Shown here in pieces: positions 1 through 9,507 of a stretch of DNA of 64,000 nucleotides (its first letter is position 1; the number at the start of each line of letters is the position of its first letter). This DNA comes from Anaerohalosphaera lusitana (GTDB lineage: Bacteria; Planctomycetota; Phycisphaerae; Sedimentisphaerales; Anaerohalosphaeraceae). The notes beneath the pieces are model-generated. The model saw only the letters and a list, made by a program, of their open reading frames with translations. It made no database searches and was not told where the DNA came from. The stretch covers positions 1,612,001 to 1,676,000 of the forward strand of contig NZ_CP019791.1 of the NCBI RefSeq assembly GCF_002007645.1. Direction: 5' to 3'. Position numbers and translations under genes: made by a program.

Positions 1-1
1 C

Positions 2-361
2 TTGTGCCGTTCTCCACTAAAGCTTGAAATTGAGTATTTTGCCTATGAAGATGTGAGGGACGATGTTGTTGTCCGCTCTTGCGAAAATCAGGAACGGTAT
101 CGTGTCGATGTTTCGATGACAAATCGAGCCCAATTCGATGTATACTTGAAAAGTGCGAGGCTGCTTATAAACAAGGATATTAGACCGCAATTTGCTGAGC
201 ACTTGAAAGGAGTGAATCTTAAATCCGGTGAAATGAAAGAGCACTCGCTGATATTTACGTTAGATGGTATTGAGCCTGTGTCGGTTGGCGACTACGTGCT
301 GTATGTTGTACCGACAGTTGGCAGAACTGCGAAGACTAAGGGACATTTCCCTGTGAAATAA
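2..361 (+). CDS. Hypothetical protein, 3' part (gene begins before the window)
   Basis: The reading frame is open from the window edge to a TAA at 359-361, so the 119 visible codons are probably the C-terminal part of a longer protein; the apparent TTG start at 2-4 is an edge artefact. The sequence alternates short hydrophobic and charged stretches as in a beta-rich soluble domain. I recognise no motif, signal peptide or membrane segment. It ends 12 nt before hsdS and runs in the same direction, so it may belong to the restriction-modification operon that follows. Confidence 0.5.
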   Translation: MCRSPLKLEIEYFAYEDVRDDVVVRSCENQERYRVDVSMTNRAQFDVYLKSARLLINKDIRPQFAEHLKGVNLKSGEMKEHSLIFTLDGIEPVSVGDYVLYVVPTVGRTAKTKGHFPVK

Positions 362-373
362 GGGTGTAAAAGT

Positions 374-1840
374 TTGGGAAAGCAAAAGCAGAGCAAAGGA
401 TTGCCAAAGGGATGGGTGTACGCAACTATTCCCAACATAGTAGCCAATGGTGGTGTTTTCAGTGATGGCGATTGGGTGGAGTCAAAAGACCAAGACCCCG
501 ATGGAGATGTTAGACTGATTCAGCTGGCAGATGTTGGTGATGGTTGCTTTAAGAATAAGTCATCAAGATTTCTGACTGAGCAAAAATTCAAAAAACTTAA
601 CTGTACTCAAATCTTACCTGGCGATGTACTGATTGCACGAATGCCAGACCCACTCGGTCGGGCATGCATTTTTCCGGGTGATAAAAAGAAAAGCGTGACC
701 GTTGTTGATGTTTGTATTGTAAGAACAAGCCAAAACGGACCAGAGCATAGATGGCTGGTGCACACGATTAACGCACCACAATTCCGAAGGGATGTCGCTT
801 TATACCAAAGTGGTTCAACAAGGAAACGTATTTCGCGAAAGAATTTGGCCAAAGTTCAGTTTCCTCTTCCGCCGTTGGGGGAGCAGGGGCGGATTGTTGG
901 TAAGATTGAGGAGTTGTTCAGTGATTTGGATGCGGGGGTTGCGGCTCTTGAGAAGGTTCGCGGGGAGTTAAAGCGGTATCGCCAGTCCGTGCTTAAGCAT
1001 GCCTTTGAGGGTAAGCTTACGGCCAAGTGGCGGGAGGAGAACAAAGACAGGATTGAGCCTGCGGACAAGCTGCTCGAACGCATCGCAAATGAGCGAGAGA
1101 AAAACGCAAAGGGCAAAAAGCGAGAGAAACTGCCGCCGTTGGATACGTCAAAGCTGCCCGAACTGCCGGAGGGGTGGGTTTGGAGTCGAGGAGATGATGT
1201 TTTTTATTTCATAACCAGTGGTTCACGCGGCTGGGCAAAATACTACTCCGAAACTGGCAAGCTGTTCTTGCGAATGGGCAACCTCGACCATGACAGCATT
1301 TCGCTAGATTTGTCGGATATTCAGCTTGTTCAGCCACCAAGTGGTGCGGAAGGTATAAGGACAAGAGTTCAACCTGATGACATACTAATTTCCGTGACGG
1401 CTGATGTTGGAATGACTGCGTTGGTGCCAAAAAGTATTTCGGAAGCCTATGTTAACCAGCATGTTGCTTTAGCCCGTTCAGTTGATTCAATCGAGAAACG
1501 TTTCCTTGCATGGTTCATTGCCTCAAGTGATGGGGGACAGAGGCAATTTGCTCTACTCAGGCGAGGGGCTACAAAAGCAGGCCTTGGCTTGGACGATATC
1601 AAAACAATTGGGATTCCATTAGCATCTTTGGCTGAGCAAGGGCAGATAGTTGCAGAGATTGAGAAGCATTTCAGCATAGCGGACAAGGCGGAGCAGATGG
1701 TGGAGGATGCATTGAAGCAGTCCGGCCGACTACGGCAGAGCATCCTGAAAAAAGCCTTCGAGGGCAAACTGGTCCCCCAAGACCCAAACGACGAACCAGC
1801 AGAGAAACTTTTAGAAAGAATCAGGAAGGAGAAACAATAG
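374..1840 (+). CDS. hsdS: Type I restriction-modification specificity subunit HsdS
   Basis: HsdS recognises the bipartite DNA target of type I systems and positions two HsdM subunits. The 488-residue protein has the expected pseudo-twofold layout: two target-recognition domains (about 1-175 and 260-420), each followed by a conserved helical spacer. The spacers show the family's EQ(G)-I-V-I-E pattern (LGEQGRIVGKIEELFSDLD, then AEQGQIVAEIEKHFSIADK) and the repeated phrases LKHAFEGKL and LKKAFEGKL. It starts at TTG 374, 12 nt after the previous gene, and stops 2 nt before the helicase gene. Gene order is hsdS-helicase-hsdM, unlike the usual hsdR-M-S or M-S-R orders. Family assignment is secure; target specificity cannot be read. 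Confidence 0.93.
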   Translation: MGKQKQSKGLPKGWVYATIPNIVANGGVFSDGDWVESKDQDPDGDVRLIQLADVGDGCFKNKSSRFLTEQKFKKLNCTQILPGDVLIARMPDPLGRACIFPGDKKKSVTVVDVCIVRTSQNGPEHRWLVHTINAPQFRRDVALYQSGSTRKRISRKNLAKVQFPLPPLGEQGRIVGKIEELFSDLDAGVAALEKVRGELKRYRQSVLKHAFEGKLTAKWREENKDRIEPADKLLERIANEREKNAKGKKREKLPPLDTSKLPELPEGWVWSRGDDVFYFITSGSRGWAKYYSETGKLFLRMGNLDHDSISLDLSDIQLVQPPSGAEGIRTRVQPDDILISVTADVGMTALVPKSISEAYVNQHVALARSVDSIEKRFLAWFIASSDGGQRQFALLRRGATKAGLGLDDIKTIGIPLASLAEQGQIVAEIEKHFSIADKAEQMVEDALKQSGRLRQSILKKAFEGKLVPQDPNDEPAEKLLERIRKEKQ

Positions 1841-1842
1841 TT

Positions 1843-4338
1843 ATGAGTTTAAGAAATCTGAAACTTAATATACCAAAAGGAGGGAAACCAGTTGACCCTT
1901 TGGAAATATTTAATAATCTGACTTTAAGAGGAAATATTGAGAATATATGGGGACCGCAAAAAGATGCACTCCAAGATTGGCACAAAAATAGAGAACTCAA
2001 TGATAATATTATTAAAATGAATACCGGCGGTGGCAAAACTCTTGTAGGGCTATTAATAGCACAATCTTTAGTAAATGAATCTAAACATGTTCTTTATGTT
2101 TGTCCAAATAATCAACTTGTTGAACAAACAAAAACAAAGGCTGATGAATGTAGCATTAGTTATTCTGCGAGATATAAATCCGAATGGGAAAATGAGCGAA
2201 AGTTTGATTCAGCAGAAACCTTTTGTATCACAAATTATGCTTCAGTTTTCAATGGAAAAGGTATCTTCCATAGGAGAGAAGTTGATGCAATAATATTTGA
2301 CGATGCTCATGTTGCTGAAAATACAATTCGTTCACAGTTTACGCTGAATATCGCAAACAATAATCCATTGTTTTTAAAAACAGTAAAATTATTTCGCAGT
2401 TATTTTTCAAATACAAGTATGGGCTCAATGTTTGAAGATGCTGTAAGCGGTGCTTGGGAAAGGATAATATTTGTCCCAATGTTTATTGTTAAAGATTATG
2501 CAAAACAATTACGGGCTATATATATTGAAGGAGGAATTGATACCGATGAAACAACCTTGTTTCCGTGGGAATATCTAAAGGATAATTTGAGCCAATGTTG
2601 TTTTTTTGTTTCAGGAAGAGGTATAGAAATCACTCCTCCAGTAATTCCTTTTCATAGGATAAGTTTTTTTGATGAGTCTACCAGGAGGATTTACCTAACC
2701 GCTACTATGCCCACGCAAACTGCTTTTGCCAGAACTTTCGGAAAAGAGAATGTAAATATTATCAGCCCCAGTGGCAAGTCAGGGGATGCTCAAAGGCTAT
2801 TCGTGTTTTTAAGAGGTGAAGATGATAAGCAACACCAAGATGACGCTTTGAATTTAATTGGTGAGAAAAAATCATGTGTCATATCCCCTTCTTCCAAAAA
2901 AGCACAAGAATGGAAGGATAAGGGTTCTATCTTTACCCGAAAAGACGGTCATACAAGAATACAAAAATTTGCGGACTCCAAAGAGTCTGAAATGTTGATT
3001 TTGGTTGCGAGGTATGATGGAATTGACCTGCCTGGAAAGTCGTGCCAGATTCTTATTTTGGACCGCCTGCCAATGGGAGAGTCATTATATGATGCGTTCA
3101 TTGATAAAAGCATCCAAATAGACACAATTAGAGCTTCTCAGACGGCAACTAGATTGGTCCAGGCAATCGGTAGAATATTTCGTAGCAATACCGACCACGG
3201 TGTTGTTATGCTACGAGGAGGGGACATCCAAAGATGGGTACTATCGCCTAATAATAGCAGGTTTCTCCCTGCCTTATTACAAAAACAGATACAACTAAGT
3301 AAATACTTGATTGATGAGGTCAATGACGAGAAAGTTAGTTATGAAGAATTGATTGGAAAAATAATTGATGGTGATAAGGAATGGGATGAGTTCTACAAGT
3401 CATATATTGAACAATTTGATATCAATGAGTCTGGGGAGAGCAACTTACAATATTTAGCTTTGTTAATAAAAGAAAGGGTTGCATTTCAATATCTATGGGA
3501 AGGGCGATATAATGATGCAGGCAAGAACTATATATCTTTAGCTGAACAAGCAGATGAAATTGACAAGAGATTAGGGGCATGGTATTTACATTGGGCAGGG
3601 CTCGCGTCTCAATTATCAGGTGATACAAAAGAGGCGATTTCAAATTATCTTTCAGCTAGCAATGAAAGAATTGAGCTTGGCAGACCAAAGATTGATATGG
3701 ATTCTTTCTCGTTTAAGCCTGATGTGCGACCAAAATTTCAGGCACTTAGACTTGCCAAACTTTACGAAAATAAAAAAAATAAAATGCACAAACTTTTAGA
3801 AGCAATCGAATCCAATTTTGATTATGGTGACGAAACAAATAAAACGGAAGAAGCAGTTGAGGTCCTTGGGAAATTGTTGGGTTTAGAATCATTTCGACCG
3901 GACAAAGCTCAGCATACAGGTCCCGATGTTTTATGGATTGCAGAAGAGATTCATCAATTAGCGTCATTCGAATTAAAAACAGATAAAAAATCTGATGGGT
4001 CTTATTCAAAGGACAATGTTAAAGATTGTAATGACCATCATATTTGGCTTGAGAAGAAATATAATGATTACATTTATATTGAAGCATTGGTAGGTAGAAC
4101 TTTGAAGGTTGATGATATAGCTAATCCCTCGGAGAAACTATTAATTATTGAATTAGAACAGTTTAGAGATTTATACAATCGAACTGTAAGTCTATACAGA
4201 AATATTGAATCTTCTGGTGCAGGTGACCTTGAAGTGAAATTTGAACGCTGGCTTAGACATTATGGACTGATTATGCCGCAGTGCGTAAGTGCCCTCAAGA
4301 GTAGTAAAGCTATAGATATGAAGACTATGGAAGATTAA
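1843..4338 (+). CDS. SF2 DEAD/DEAH helicase with C-terminal PD-(D/E)XK-like nuclease motif
   Basis: An 831-residue protein in the position a restriction subunit would occupy. Helicase motifs are visible: Walker A MNTGGGKT (59-66), DEAH-type box DDAH (153-156), SATM-like LTATMP near 285, and motif VI QAIGRIFR (440-447). The middle third is helical and TPR-like. Near the C-terminus GPDVLW (Asp695) and FELKTDK (Glu710, Lys712) match the D...ExK core of the PD-(D/E)XK nuclease fold. Classical HsdR has the nuclease first and helicase second, so here the order is reversed; the sequence is not otherwise an obvious HsdR. It lies between hsdS and hsdM with 2-nt gaps on each side, implying one transcript. 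Helicase identity is firm; the nuclease call rests on motif and context. Confidence 0.85.
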   Translation: MSLRNLKLNIPKGGKPVDPLEIFNNLTLRGNIENIWGPQKDALQDWHKNRELNDNIIKMNTGGGKTLVGLLIAQSLVNESKHVLYVCPNNQLVEQTKTKADECSISYSARYKSEWENERKFDSAETFCITNYASVFNGKGIFHRREVDAIIFDDAHVAENTIRSQFTLNIANNNPLFLKTVKLFRSYFSNTSMGSMFEDAVSGAWERIIFVPMFIVKDYAKQLRAIYIEGGIDTDETTLFPWEYLKDNLSQCCFFVSGRGIEITPPVIPFHRISFFDESTRRIYLTATMPTQTAFARTFGKENVNIISPSGKSGDAQRLFVFLRGEDDKQHQDDALNLIGEKKSCVISPSSKKAQEWKDKGSIFTRKDGHTRIQKFADSKESEMLILVARYDGIDLPGKSCQILILDRLPMGESLYDAFIDKSIQIDTIRASQTATRLVQAIGRIFRSNTDHGVVMLRGGDIQRWVLSPNNSRFLPALLQKQIQLSKYLIDEVNDEKVSYEELIGKIIDGDKEWDEFYKSYIEQFDINESGESNLQYLALLIKERVAFQYLWEGRYNDAGKNYISLAEQADEIDKRLGAWYLHWAGLASQLSGDTKEAISNYLSASNERIELGRPKIDMDSFSFKPDVRPKFQALRLAKLYENKKNKMHKLLEAIESNFDYGDETNKTEEAVEVLGKLLGLESFRPDKAQHTGPDVLWIAEEIHQLASFELKTDKKSDGSYSKDNVKDCNDHHIWLEKKYNDYIYIEALVGRTLKVDDIANPSEKLLIIELEQFRDLYNRTVSLYRNIESSGAGDLEVKFERWLRHYGLIMPQCVSALKSSKAIDMKTMED

Positions 4339-4340
4339 AG

Positions 4341-5810
4341 ATGGCAGACAATTCACAACAGATAGTGCAGAGGCTTTGGAACTATTGTACGGTTCTTCGC
4401 GATGATGGGATGAGTTACGGCGATTATGTCGAGCAGTTGACGTATCTGCTGTTTCTCAAGATGGCTGATGAGCAGACCAGGCCTCCTTTCAGTCAGAAGG
4501 CGATTGTGCCCGCAAAGTGGGATTGGTCGAGCCTTGTTAGCAGGGATGGTGATGAGCTTGAGACGCATTACAGGCATCTGCTGGAGAATCTTGCGAAGGA
4601 AAGCGGCATGCTTGGCGTTATCTTCCGCAAGAGCCAGAACAAGATACAGGACCCTGCGAAGCTTAACCGCCTGATTAGCCTTATCAACGATGAGACGTGG
4701 ATGGGGCTCAGTTCGGACGTCAAGGGCGATATATATGAGGGGCTGCTTGAGAAGAACGCTCAGGATGTCAAGGGCGGTGCGGGGCAGTACTTTACGCCGA
4801 GGCCTTTGATTGCGGCGATGGTGGAGGTTATGCGGCCGGAGCCTGGGGTGACGATATGCGACCCTGCGTGCGGTACGGGCGGATTCTTTATTGCGGCTCA
4901 CAGCTACCTGGCGGACCCGAAGCGATTCAAGCTGGATAAGAAGCAGAAGAGAAAGCTGCGGTACGAGACTTTTGCGGGGTGGGAGATTGTGGACAGTGCG
5001 GCGAGGCTGTGCGTGATGAATCTGATGCTGCACGGGATTGACGGCGGTGAGGAAAGTCCGGTGCGGGTGGGCGACAGTCTGGCGTCGGACCCTGGCGAGA
5101 GGTTTAATATGGTGCTGACGAATCCGCCGTTCGGCAAGAAGAGCAGTATTACCGTGACGAATGACGGGGGCAAGTCGAGTAAGGATTCGCTGACGTATGA
5201 GCGGGAGGATTTCTGGGCGACGACTTCGAATAAGCAGCTGAATTTTCTGCAGCATATCAAGACGCTGCTGAAGATGAACGGAAGTGCGGCTGTGGTGCTG
5301 CCTGATAATGTTCTGTTCGAGGGAGGGGCTGGTGAGACGATTCGGCGGAAGCTGCTGCAGACGTGTGATGTGCATACGCTGTTGAGGCTGCCGACGGGTG
5401 TGTTTTACGCTCAGGGGGTGAAGGCGAATGTGCTGTTCTTTGACCGCAAGCCCGCGAGTGAGAAGGCGTGGACGGAGAAGCTGTGGATTTACGATTTGCG
5501 GACGAATATGCATTTTACGCTGAAGACGAATCCGCTTGGCGAGGCTGATTTGACGGATTTTGTGAAATGCTATAATCCTGCGAACAGACACGACAGGAAG
5601 GAGACGGAGCGGTTCAAGGCTTTCGATTATGATGAGCTGATGAGCAGGGACAAGGCAAGTCTGGACATTTTCTGGCTACGGGATGAAAGCCTTGAGGACA
5701 CTGAGACGCTGCCTGAGCCTGAGCTGATTGCAGAGGAAATAGTGGAGAATCTGCAGTCTGCGTTGGCGTTGTTCGGGAGCATCTCGGATGAACTGGGGGA
5801 TGAAGAATAG
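4341..5810 (+). CDS. hsdM: Type I restriction-modification DNA methyltransferase HsdM
   Basis: N6-adenine methyltransferase subunit using S-adenosylmethionine. The 489-residue length and architecture fit HsdM: an N-terminal helical domain (LWNYCTVLRDDGMSYGDYVEQ) and the catalytic N6_Mtase domain, with SAM-binding motif I DPACGTGGF (174-182) and catalytic motif IV NPPF (261-264). The phrase GGAGQYFTPRPL just before motif I is characteristic. It begins 2 nt after the helicase stop. GC content is visibly higher than in the helicase gene, so the parts may differ in age or origin. It should pair with HsdS for protective methylation. Confidence 0.95.
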   Translation: MADNSQQIVQRLWNYCTVLRDDGMSYGDYVEQLTYLLFLKMADEQTRPPFSQKAIVPAKWDWSSLVSRDGDELETHYRHLLENLAKESGMLGVIFRKSQNKIQDPAKLNRLISLINDETWMGLSSDVKGDIYEGLLEKNAQDVKGGAGQYFTPRPLIAAMVEVMRPEPGVTICDPACGTGGFFIAAHSYLADPKRFKLDKKQKRKLRYETFAGWEIVDSAARLCVMNLMLHGIDGGEESPVRVGDSLASDPGERFNMVLTNPPFGKKSSITVTNDGGKSSKDSLTYEREDFWATTSNKQLNFLQHIKTLLKMNGSAAVVLPDNVLFEGGAGETIRRKLLQTCDVHTLLRLPTGVFYAQGVKANVLFFDRKPASEKAWTEKLWIYDLRTNMHFTLKTNPLGEADLTDFVKCYNPANRHDRKETERFKAFDYDELMSRDKASLDIFWLRDESLEDTETLPEPELIAEEIVENLQSALALFGSISDELGDEE

Positions 5811-5849
5811 CGTGAGTCCAGTTGTAACGAACTAGATGAGAGGTGTCAA

Positions 5850-7175
5850 ATGTGTGATGTAGTTGCATTGCTAAAAAATCAAAAGCTTAAAAAGCAGGTG
5901 GTAGCTACAATGCAATCTGTGTATTCGTATGCAGGTACTATCCATGATAATTATGACAAAGATTGGTGGGAGGCGTGGCAAGATGCTGAGATTTATGGCG
6001 AGGCTGATAAGATTGACCATGCCTTTGAAAAATATGTTTTCAGTAAGATGAGGAGTCCCTACAACATTAGTCCACGTGAAATTAGGGATGTATTCGAGGA
6101 ACTGTGGATGGGAAGTCCAGACCTAGAGACTATAGATTTTGAAACTATGTACGAAATCTTTGTTAGCAGGATAGGACATGGTGAGCTAAGCTGGCGTAGG
6201 TCTGACCCTTTCATGATTTATTCGTTTGAAGCTGATGATAAGGACGAATTCATTGACGGGTTTTTATATGGCTCACTGTATGCTAGAGTCAAGAAAGGTG
6301 AAGATGTTAAGCTTGACTTAAATGCCCTCAGAAATAGCAAGGAAGTACTGTGGTCTAAAAACTGGATGCAAATTACTCTTGAAGGTGTAAACTATGTTCC
6401 AGACGAACGCAAAACTTATGGTCACCTCTTAGCTGTATTGGAAGGGACTATGAGTGCTCTTACATGCCAACAATTGAAGCAAGACTTGAGTCCAGTTTTG
6501 CAGAGTATTGCGAAGTCTGCCGCTTTGGTCATGCCAGACAGCAATTCAGTTCCTCAAGAATCTGATAGTCAGTCTAATTCTTCCGACCTCGAAGCATTTC
6601 TTCGGGAACTCATATCTCCTTCATCTACCTTTCCCCAATTAAAAATTAATCTAAAGTTGATTGTTTCTGAAGCAATGGAAGCATACTTTGCTCCAAAACC
6701 AAAAAAAGATTCCTTTGAAAAACGATTGTTCAATGCCATTAGTCTGTTAAGCCAAGCTGATTTTCAGCAAAACCCTGCAGTTGGATTGGCTTTGGCAATC
6801 ACATCGATTGAAGCTCTTTTAGGCGAAAATACGGGGGAACTGAGCGAAAAACTTTCACTGGATGTTGCGGCTCTCTTGGAACCAAGCGTAGAAAAGAGAA
6901 ATGCTGCTGCTAAGTTCGTAAAAAGGCTGTATAATTCTCGTTCACGCGTACTTCATGGCGAAGACTCTGTGGGACAAAAGCATTTATATGAAGAAGCTCG
7001 TCTTTTGTCTTCATCAATTCTTTTATCAATAATTTCACGTCAAAGTTTTCTGAGACGCATGGGGATTCCAACTAAAAAGCCTAAAGAGTTTCTTAGTGAG
7101 TTACGTGAAAATCGCTTTGAGTCAAATCTGCCCATGGGCGTCCCTGAACTTAATGTTCGCTCCCTCTGGCAGTAG
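5850..7175 (+). CDS. ApeA-like HEPN-domain protein
   Basis: A 441-residue protein whose C-terminal third resembles the Apea-like HEPN family: a helical segment (about 290-400) with GLALAITSIEALLG, then SRSRVLHGED carrying the HEPN R-x4-H signature (Arg364...His369). Active HEPN proteins are metal-independent RNases, common as effectors in anti-phage and toxin systems. The N-terminal two thirds are not recognised. The start at 5850 follows a GAGAGGTG ribosome-binding site. It lies 39 nt downstream of hsdM in the same direction, suggesting a back-up effector for the restriction system. The motif is direct observation; RNase activity and an abortive role are inference. Confidence 0.7.
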   Translation: MCDVVALLKNQKLKKQVVATMQSVYSYAGTIHDNYDKDWWEAWQDAEIYGEADKIDHAFEKYVFSKMRSPYNISPREIRDVFEELWMGSPDLETIDFETMYEIFVSRIGHGELSWRRSDPFMIYSFEADDKDEFIDGFLYGSLYARVKKGEDVKLDLNALRNSKEVLWSKNWMQITLEGVNYVPDERKTYGHLLAVLEGTMSALTCQQLKQDLSPVLQSIAKSAALVMPDSNSVPQESDSQSNSSDLEAFLRELISPSSTFPQLKINLKLIVSEAMEAYFAPKPKKDSFEKRLFNAISLLSQADFQQNPAVGLALAITSIEALLGENTGELSEKLSLDVAALLEPSVEKRNAAAKFVKRLYNSRSRVLHGEDSVGQKHLYEEARLLSSSILLSIISRQSFLRRMGIPTKKPKEFLSELRENRFESNLPMGVPELNVRSLWQ

Positions 7176-7197
7176 TATATTAAAGTGAAGGAGAAAA

Positions 7198-7758
7198 ATG
7201 CAGCCACTTTTTACAGTTCATGCTGGTGAGTATCTTGTGGGTTCTTACATTGAGAAACACTTCAAGAAGTACAATGTGTGGGTGCCCTCGAAGGACACGG
7301 GGATAGACTTGCTGGTGACCGATTCCAAGAACAGAATGACTGCTACTATCCAGGTTAAGTACTCGAAGGATTACACGACGACTCACATGAAGCCTGGCCA
7401 TAACAATGGGTTCAGGTCTTGGGGTTGGTGGACGCTCAATCCATCAAAGATACGCAGTTCAAAGGCTGATTTATGGGTTTTCGTGATGCAGAGCTTTGCA
7501 CACAAGAGCATTGAGTGTGTTGTTATCCCTCCCAAGGAATTGATGTCTGTCCTGAAAAAAGTTCACGGCCATGGGAAGAAGAAATATCAGTCATACATGT
7601 GGGTCAGAAACGATGATACCTGCTGGGAAACTAGGGGCCTGATTAGAGCCGAGAAGTATTCATTAGCTCATGTTGACCATGAGGACGAGAACAGAAATTT
7701 GACGGATTATCTGAATAATTGGAAGCCTTTAAAACAAAAGCTAGCAAGAAGCTCATGA
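7198..7758 (+). CDS. Small PD-(D/E)XK-type nuclease-like protein
   Basis: A 186-residue soluble protein. Residues 30-60 show a restriction-endonuclease-like core: TGIDLLV (Asp37), a turn, and a strand ending QVK (Gln52, Lys54). This D...QxK variant is known in DUF4365-type and Mrr-like proteins. N-terminal HAGEYLVGSYIEKHFKKYNVWVP fits the helix-strand unit that precedes the active site. An AAGGAG site lies 6 nt before the ATG. It sits 22 nt after the HEPN gene and just before another nuclease-like gene, all co-directional. Catalysis is inferred from the motif only. Confidence 0.6.
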   Translation: MQPLFTVHAGEYLVGSYIEKHFKKYNVWVPSKDTGIDLLVTDSKNRMTATIQVKYSKDYTTTHMKPGHNNGFRSWGWWTLNPSKIRSSKADLWVFVMQSFAHKSIECVVIPPKELMSVLKKVHGHGKKKYQSYMWVRNDDTCWETRGLIRAEKYSLAHVDHEDENRNLTDYLNNWKPLKQKLARSS

Positions 7759-7777
7759 CTTGTGACGGTGCTTGAGA

Positions 7778-8971
7778 ATGAGAAAGTACAACCCATACCG
7801 AAACATTTTCTACTATTATCGTGGACCTTCTTTCAGGAAGAAGGATGGTCAATGGGATAAGCAGCTTGAAGACAATATAACGAAAGCTCTTGTCAATACG
7901 CTTGAGAACAGCGACAGAGGGCTTTTGAAGAGGTTAATGAAAAGGCTGGGTATCAAGCCCAAGAGCTATGATCCAGTCCTTTATGATTTGCAGATTACGG
8001 AGGAGAACAGCAGGCCTGATGCTTTGATAAAGGTGGGCAGCACAAAAATCTACATCGAGAGCAAAGTGGACTGCCCCTTGGAAGATGAGCAAATTCTCAA
8101 TCATTTGCAAGCGGATCCGGATAGCTATCTTGTCTGCATCACTCCGAGGAATCGTGATGCTGCGATTCTTGATAGACTCAAAGATAAGAGGTTTCACTTT
8201 ATCACATGGAAAGAAGTGTACCTTCTGTTCAGACCCTTTGCTGACAAAGACAATGATGCAAGGACGGCATTCATTCTGCAAGAGTTCTTAGATTTTTTGG
8301 AGGCGACTAATATGGCTCCATTCAGTGGATGGAAGAAATCTCACTTCGAAGCTTTTCTCAACATCGAGGATGACCCTAAGAGGGAGCTTAGGCTGAAGGT
8401 CAAGGACAACATGCAGAGCTACCTCGAAGAACTTAAGCAGCGTTTGGGGACTAGCGGGATGTATGGGGAATTAGACGTGAACGTGGGAAATATTAGGCAG
8501 GACTCAGTGCATTGTTGGGGTATACTATGCCCACCTCCTCTGAGTAGAAAGATAGATGTTTCGCATTTTCGCTTTGCAATAGATGCTGATGCTTTTTCAG
8601 TCGGCGTGCTGATAGGTGGTAAGAAGCCTGTTGACAGATTTAAGCAACATACCGAGCTTTCATCTGATGAGCTCCAGAGTATCCTCGGGAAGATGGATGG
8701 ATTTCATTTAACACTGCTGGAAAGAGTTCAGATTCGGCCTCGAAGATTTAAAGGCAAGGAAGTTGCTCATATACTGCTTGGTGAAAATATTTGCAAGTAT
8801 GACATCGACTATTTGAACAATAAGTTCTCTCAGTACAATCTGCTTGAGATACGTTGCCAAAAACTTTTCAAGCGTGACGATGCTGCTCTCGGAAGTGACC
8901 ACTTTCTTGATGACAGCATAGAGCTGATGAAGAAATTAGAGCCTTACTACAGATTCGCCTGGGGTGAATGA
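7778..8971 (+). CDS. PD-(D/E)XK nuclease family protein
   Basis: About 397 residues counted from ATG 7778; a TTG at 7772 in the same frame is an alternative start. Near residues 79-96 the text RPDALI followed by IYIESKVD gives the PD-(D/E)XK triad Asp81, Glu94, Lys96. Downstream motifs (LEDEQILNHL, YLVCITPRNRD, FITWKEVYLLF) resemble PD-(D/E)XK proteins that accompany restriction systems. The C-terminal half is unassigned. It starts 19 nt after the preceding nuclease-like gene. Two successive nuclease-fold genes behind a type I core suggest accessory effector or restriction roles. Fold assignment is moderate; substrate is unknown. Confidence 0.65.
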   Translation: MRKYNPYRNIFYYYRGPSFRKKDGQWDKQLEDNITKALVNTLENSDRGLLKRLMKRLGIKPKSYDPVLYDLQITEENSRPDALIKVGSTKIYIESKVDCPLEDEQILNHLQADPDSYLVCITPRNRDAAILDRLKDKRFHFITWKEVYLLFRPFADKDNDARTAFILQEFLDFLEATNMAPFSGWKKSHFEAFLNIEDDPKRELRLKVKDNMQSYLEELKQRLGTSGMYGELDVNVGNIRQDSVHCWGILCPPPLSRKIDVSHFRFAIDADAFSVGVLIGGKKPVDRFKQHTELSSDELQSILGKMDGFHLTLLERVQIRPRRFKGKEVAHILLGENICKYDIDYLNNKFSQYNLLEIRCQKLFKRDDAALGSDHFLDDSIELMKKLEPYYRFAWGE

Positions 8972-8974
8972 TTT

Positions 8975-9433
8975 ATGAGCGATAATAGGCAACAGAATGA
9001 TTCTACTAATTGGCCTGTTCCTTCAGTCGAGGATGTCGAGTTACTGCTTTCTTTCAAGGATAGGTTCAAAAATGAAAGGACTTCCTTTCAGGTGTGTCAT
9101 GTTGAGCTGCCTGATGATGCGTATCGAAAGCAGATTTATGAGATTCATCCAGCAACTAATGATTTTTTCCGTGCCGTTCACAAGGGCAGTTGGGTAGTTC
9201 CTGGTTTTGATTATCATCCTTGGCATGATGAACATTGCAACGAATACCGAGACGCCAAATGGATTTCCACGCTTTCGCTGAAAGAGATTCAGATGTGGCT
9301 AACCTATTTCTCAAGGGAACTAAGATGGTCGGCCTTCTGTATCGAAGATTCCATATCGCGTGATATTCGGTCGGGGGTTTTGCCTGCTTTACTGAGAAGT
9401 CTTTCTAAGGTTCGCAGCCAAGCAGTTTCCTGA
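8975..9433 (+). CDS. Hypothetical protein at the end of the restriction operon
   Basis: A 152-residue protein beginning 3 nt after the previous stop, so probably co-translated with the nuclease-like gene. It is acidic and rich in aromatic residues (WVVPGFDYHPWHDEHCNEY), with no signal peptide or membrane segment. No family is recognised. It is the last gene of the run that starts with hsdS. Confidence 0.55.
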   Translation: MSDNRQQNDSTNWPVPSVEDVELLLSFKDRFKNERTSFQVCHVELPDDAYRKQIYEIHPATNDFFRAVHKGSWVVPGFDYHPWHDEHCNEYRDAKWISTLSLKEIQMWLTYFSRELRWSAFCIEDSISRDIRSGVLPALLRSLSKVRSQAVS

Positions 9434-9440
9434 GTTCCTC

Positions 9441-9475
9441 ATTTCCCAGATTAATCAAAATTCAGTTTCTATTAG
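9441..9475 (+). promoter_or_regulatory. Candidate element promoter (ATTTCCCAGA box) for the DUF2958 gene
   Basis: ATTTCCCAGA at 9441-9450 is followed after 19 nt by an AT-rich TATTAG (9470-9475) that could serve as a -10, and the start codon of the next gene lies 57 nt beyond the box. The same 10-mer occurs at a similar distance before four other genes of the element. Confidence 0.45.
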
Positions 9476-9507
9476 ATAGAAAGAAATTTATCTTTTAGGA
9501 GCTGACA

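Noticed and set aside
4353-5591. Long minus-strand open frame opposite hsdM
   Set aside because: It is the antisense shadow of a GC-rich, well-conserved methyltransferase gene; its product is Arg/Leu/His-rich with no recognisable domain.
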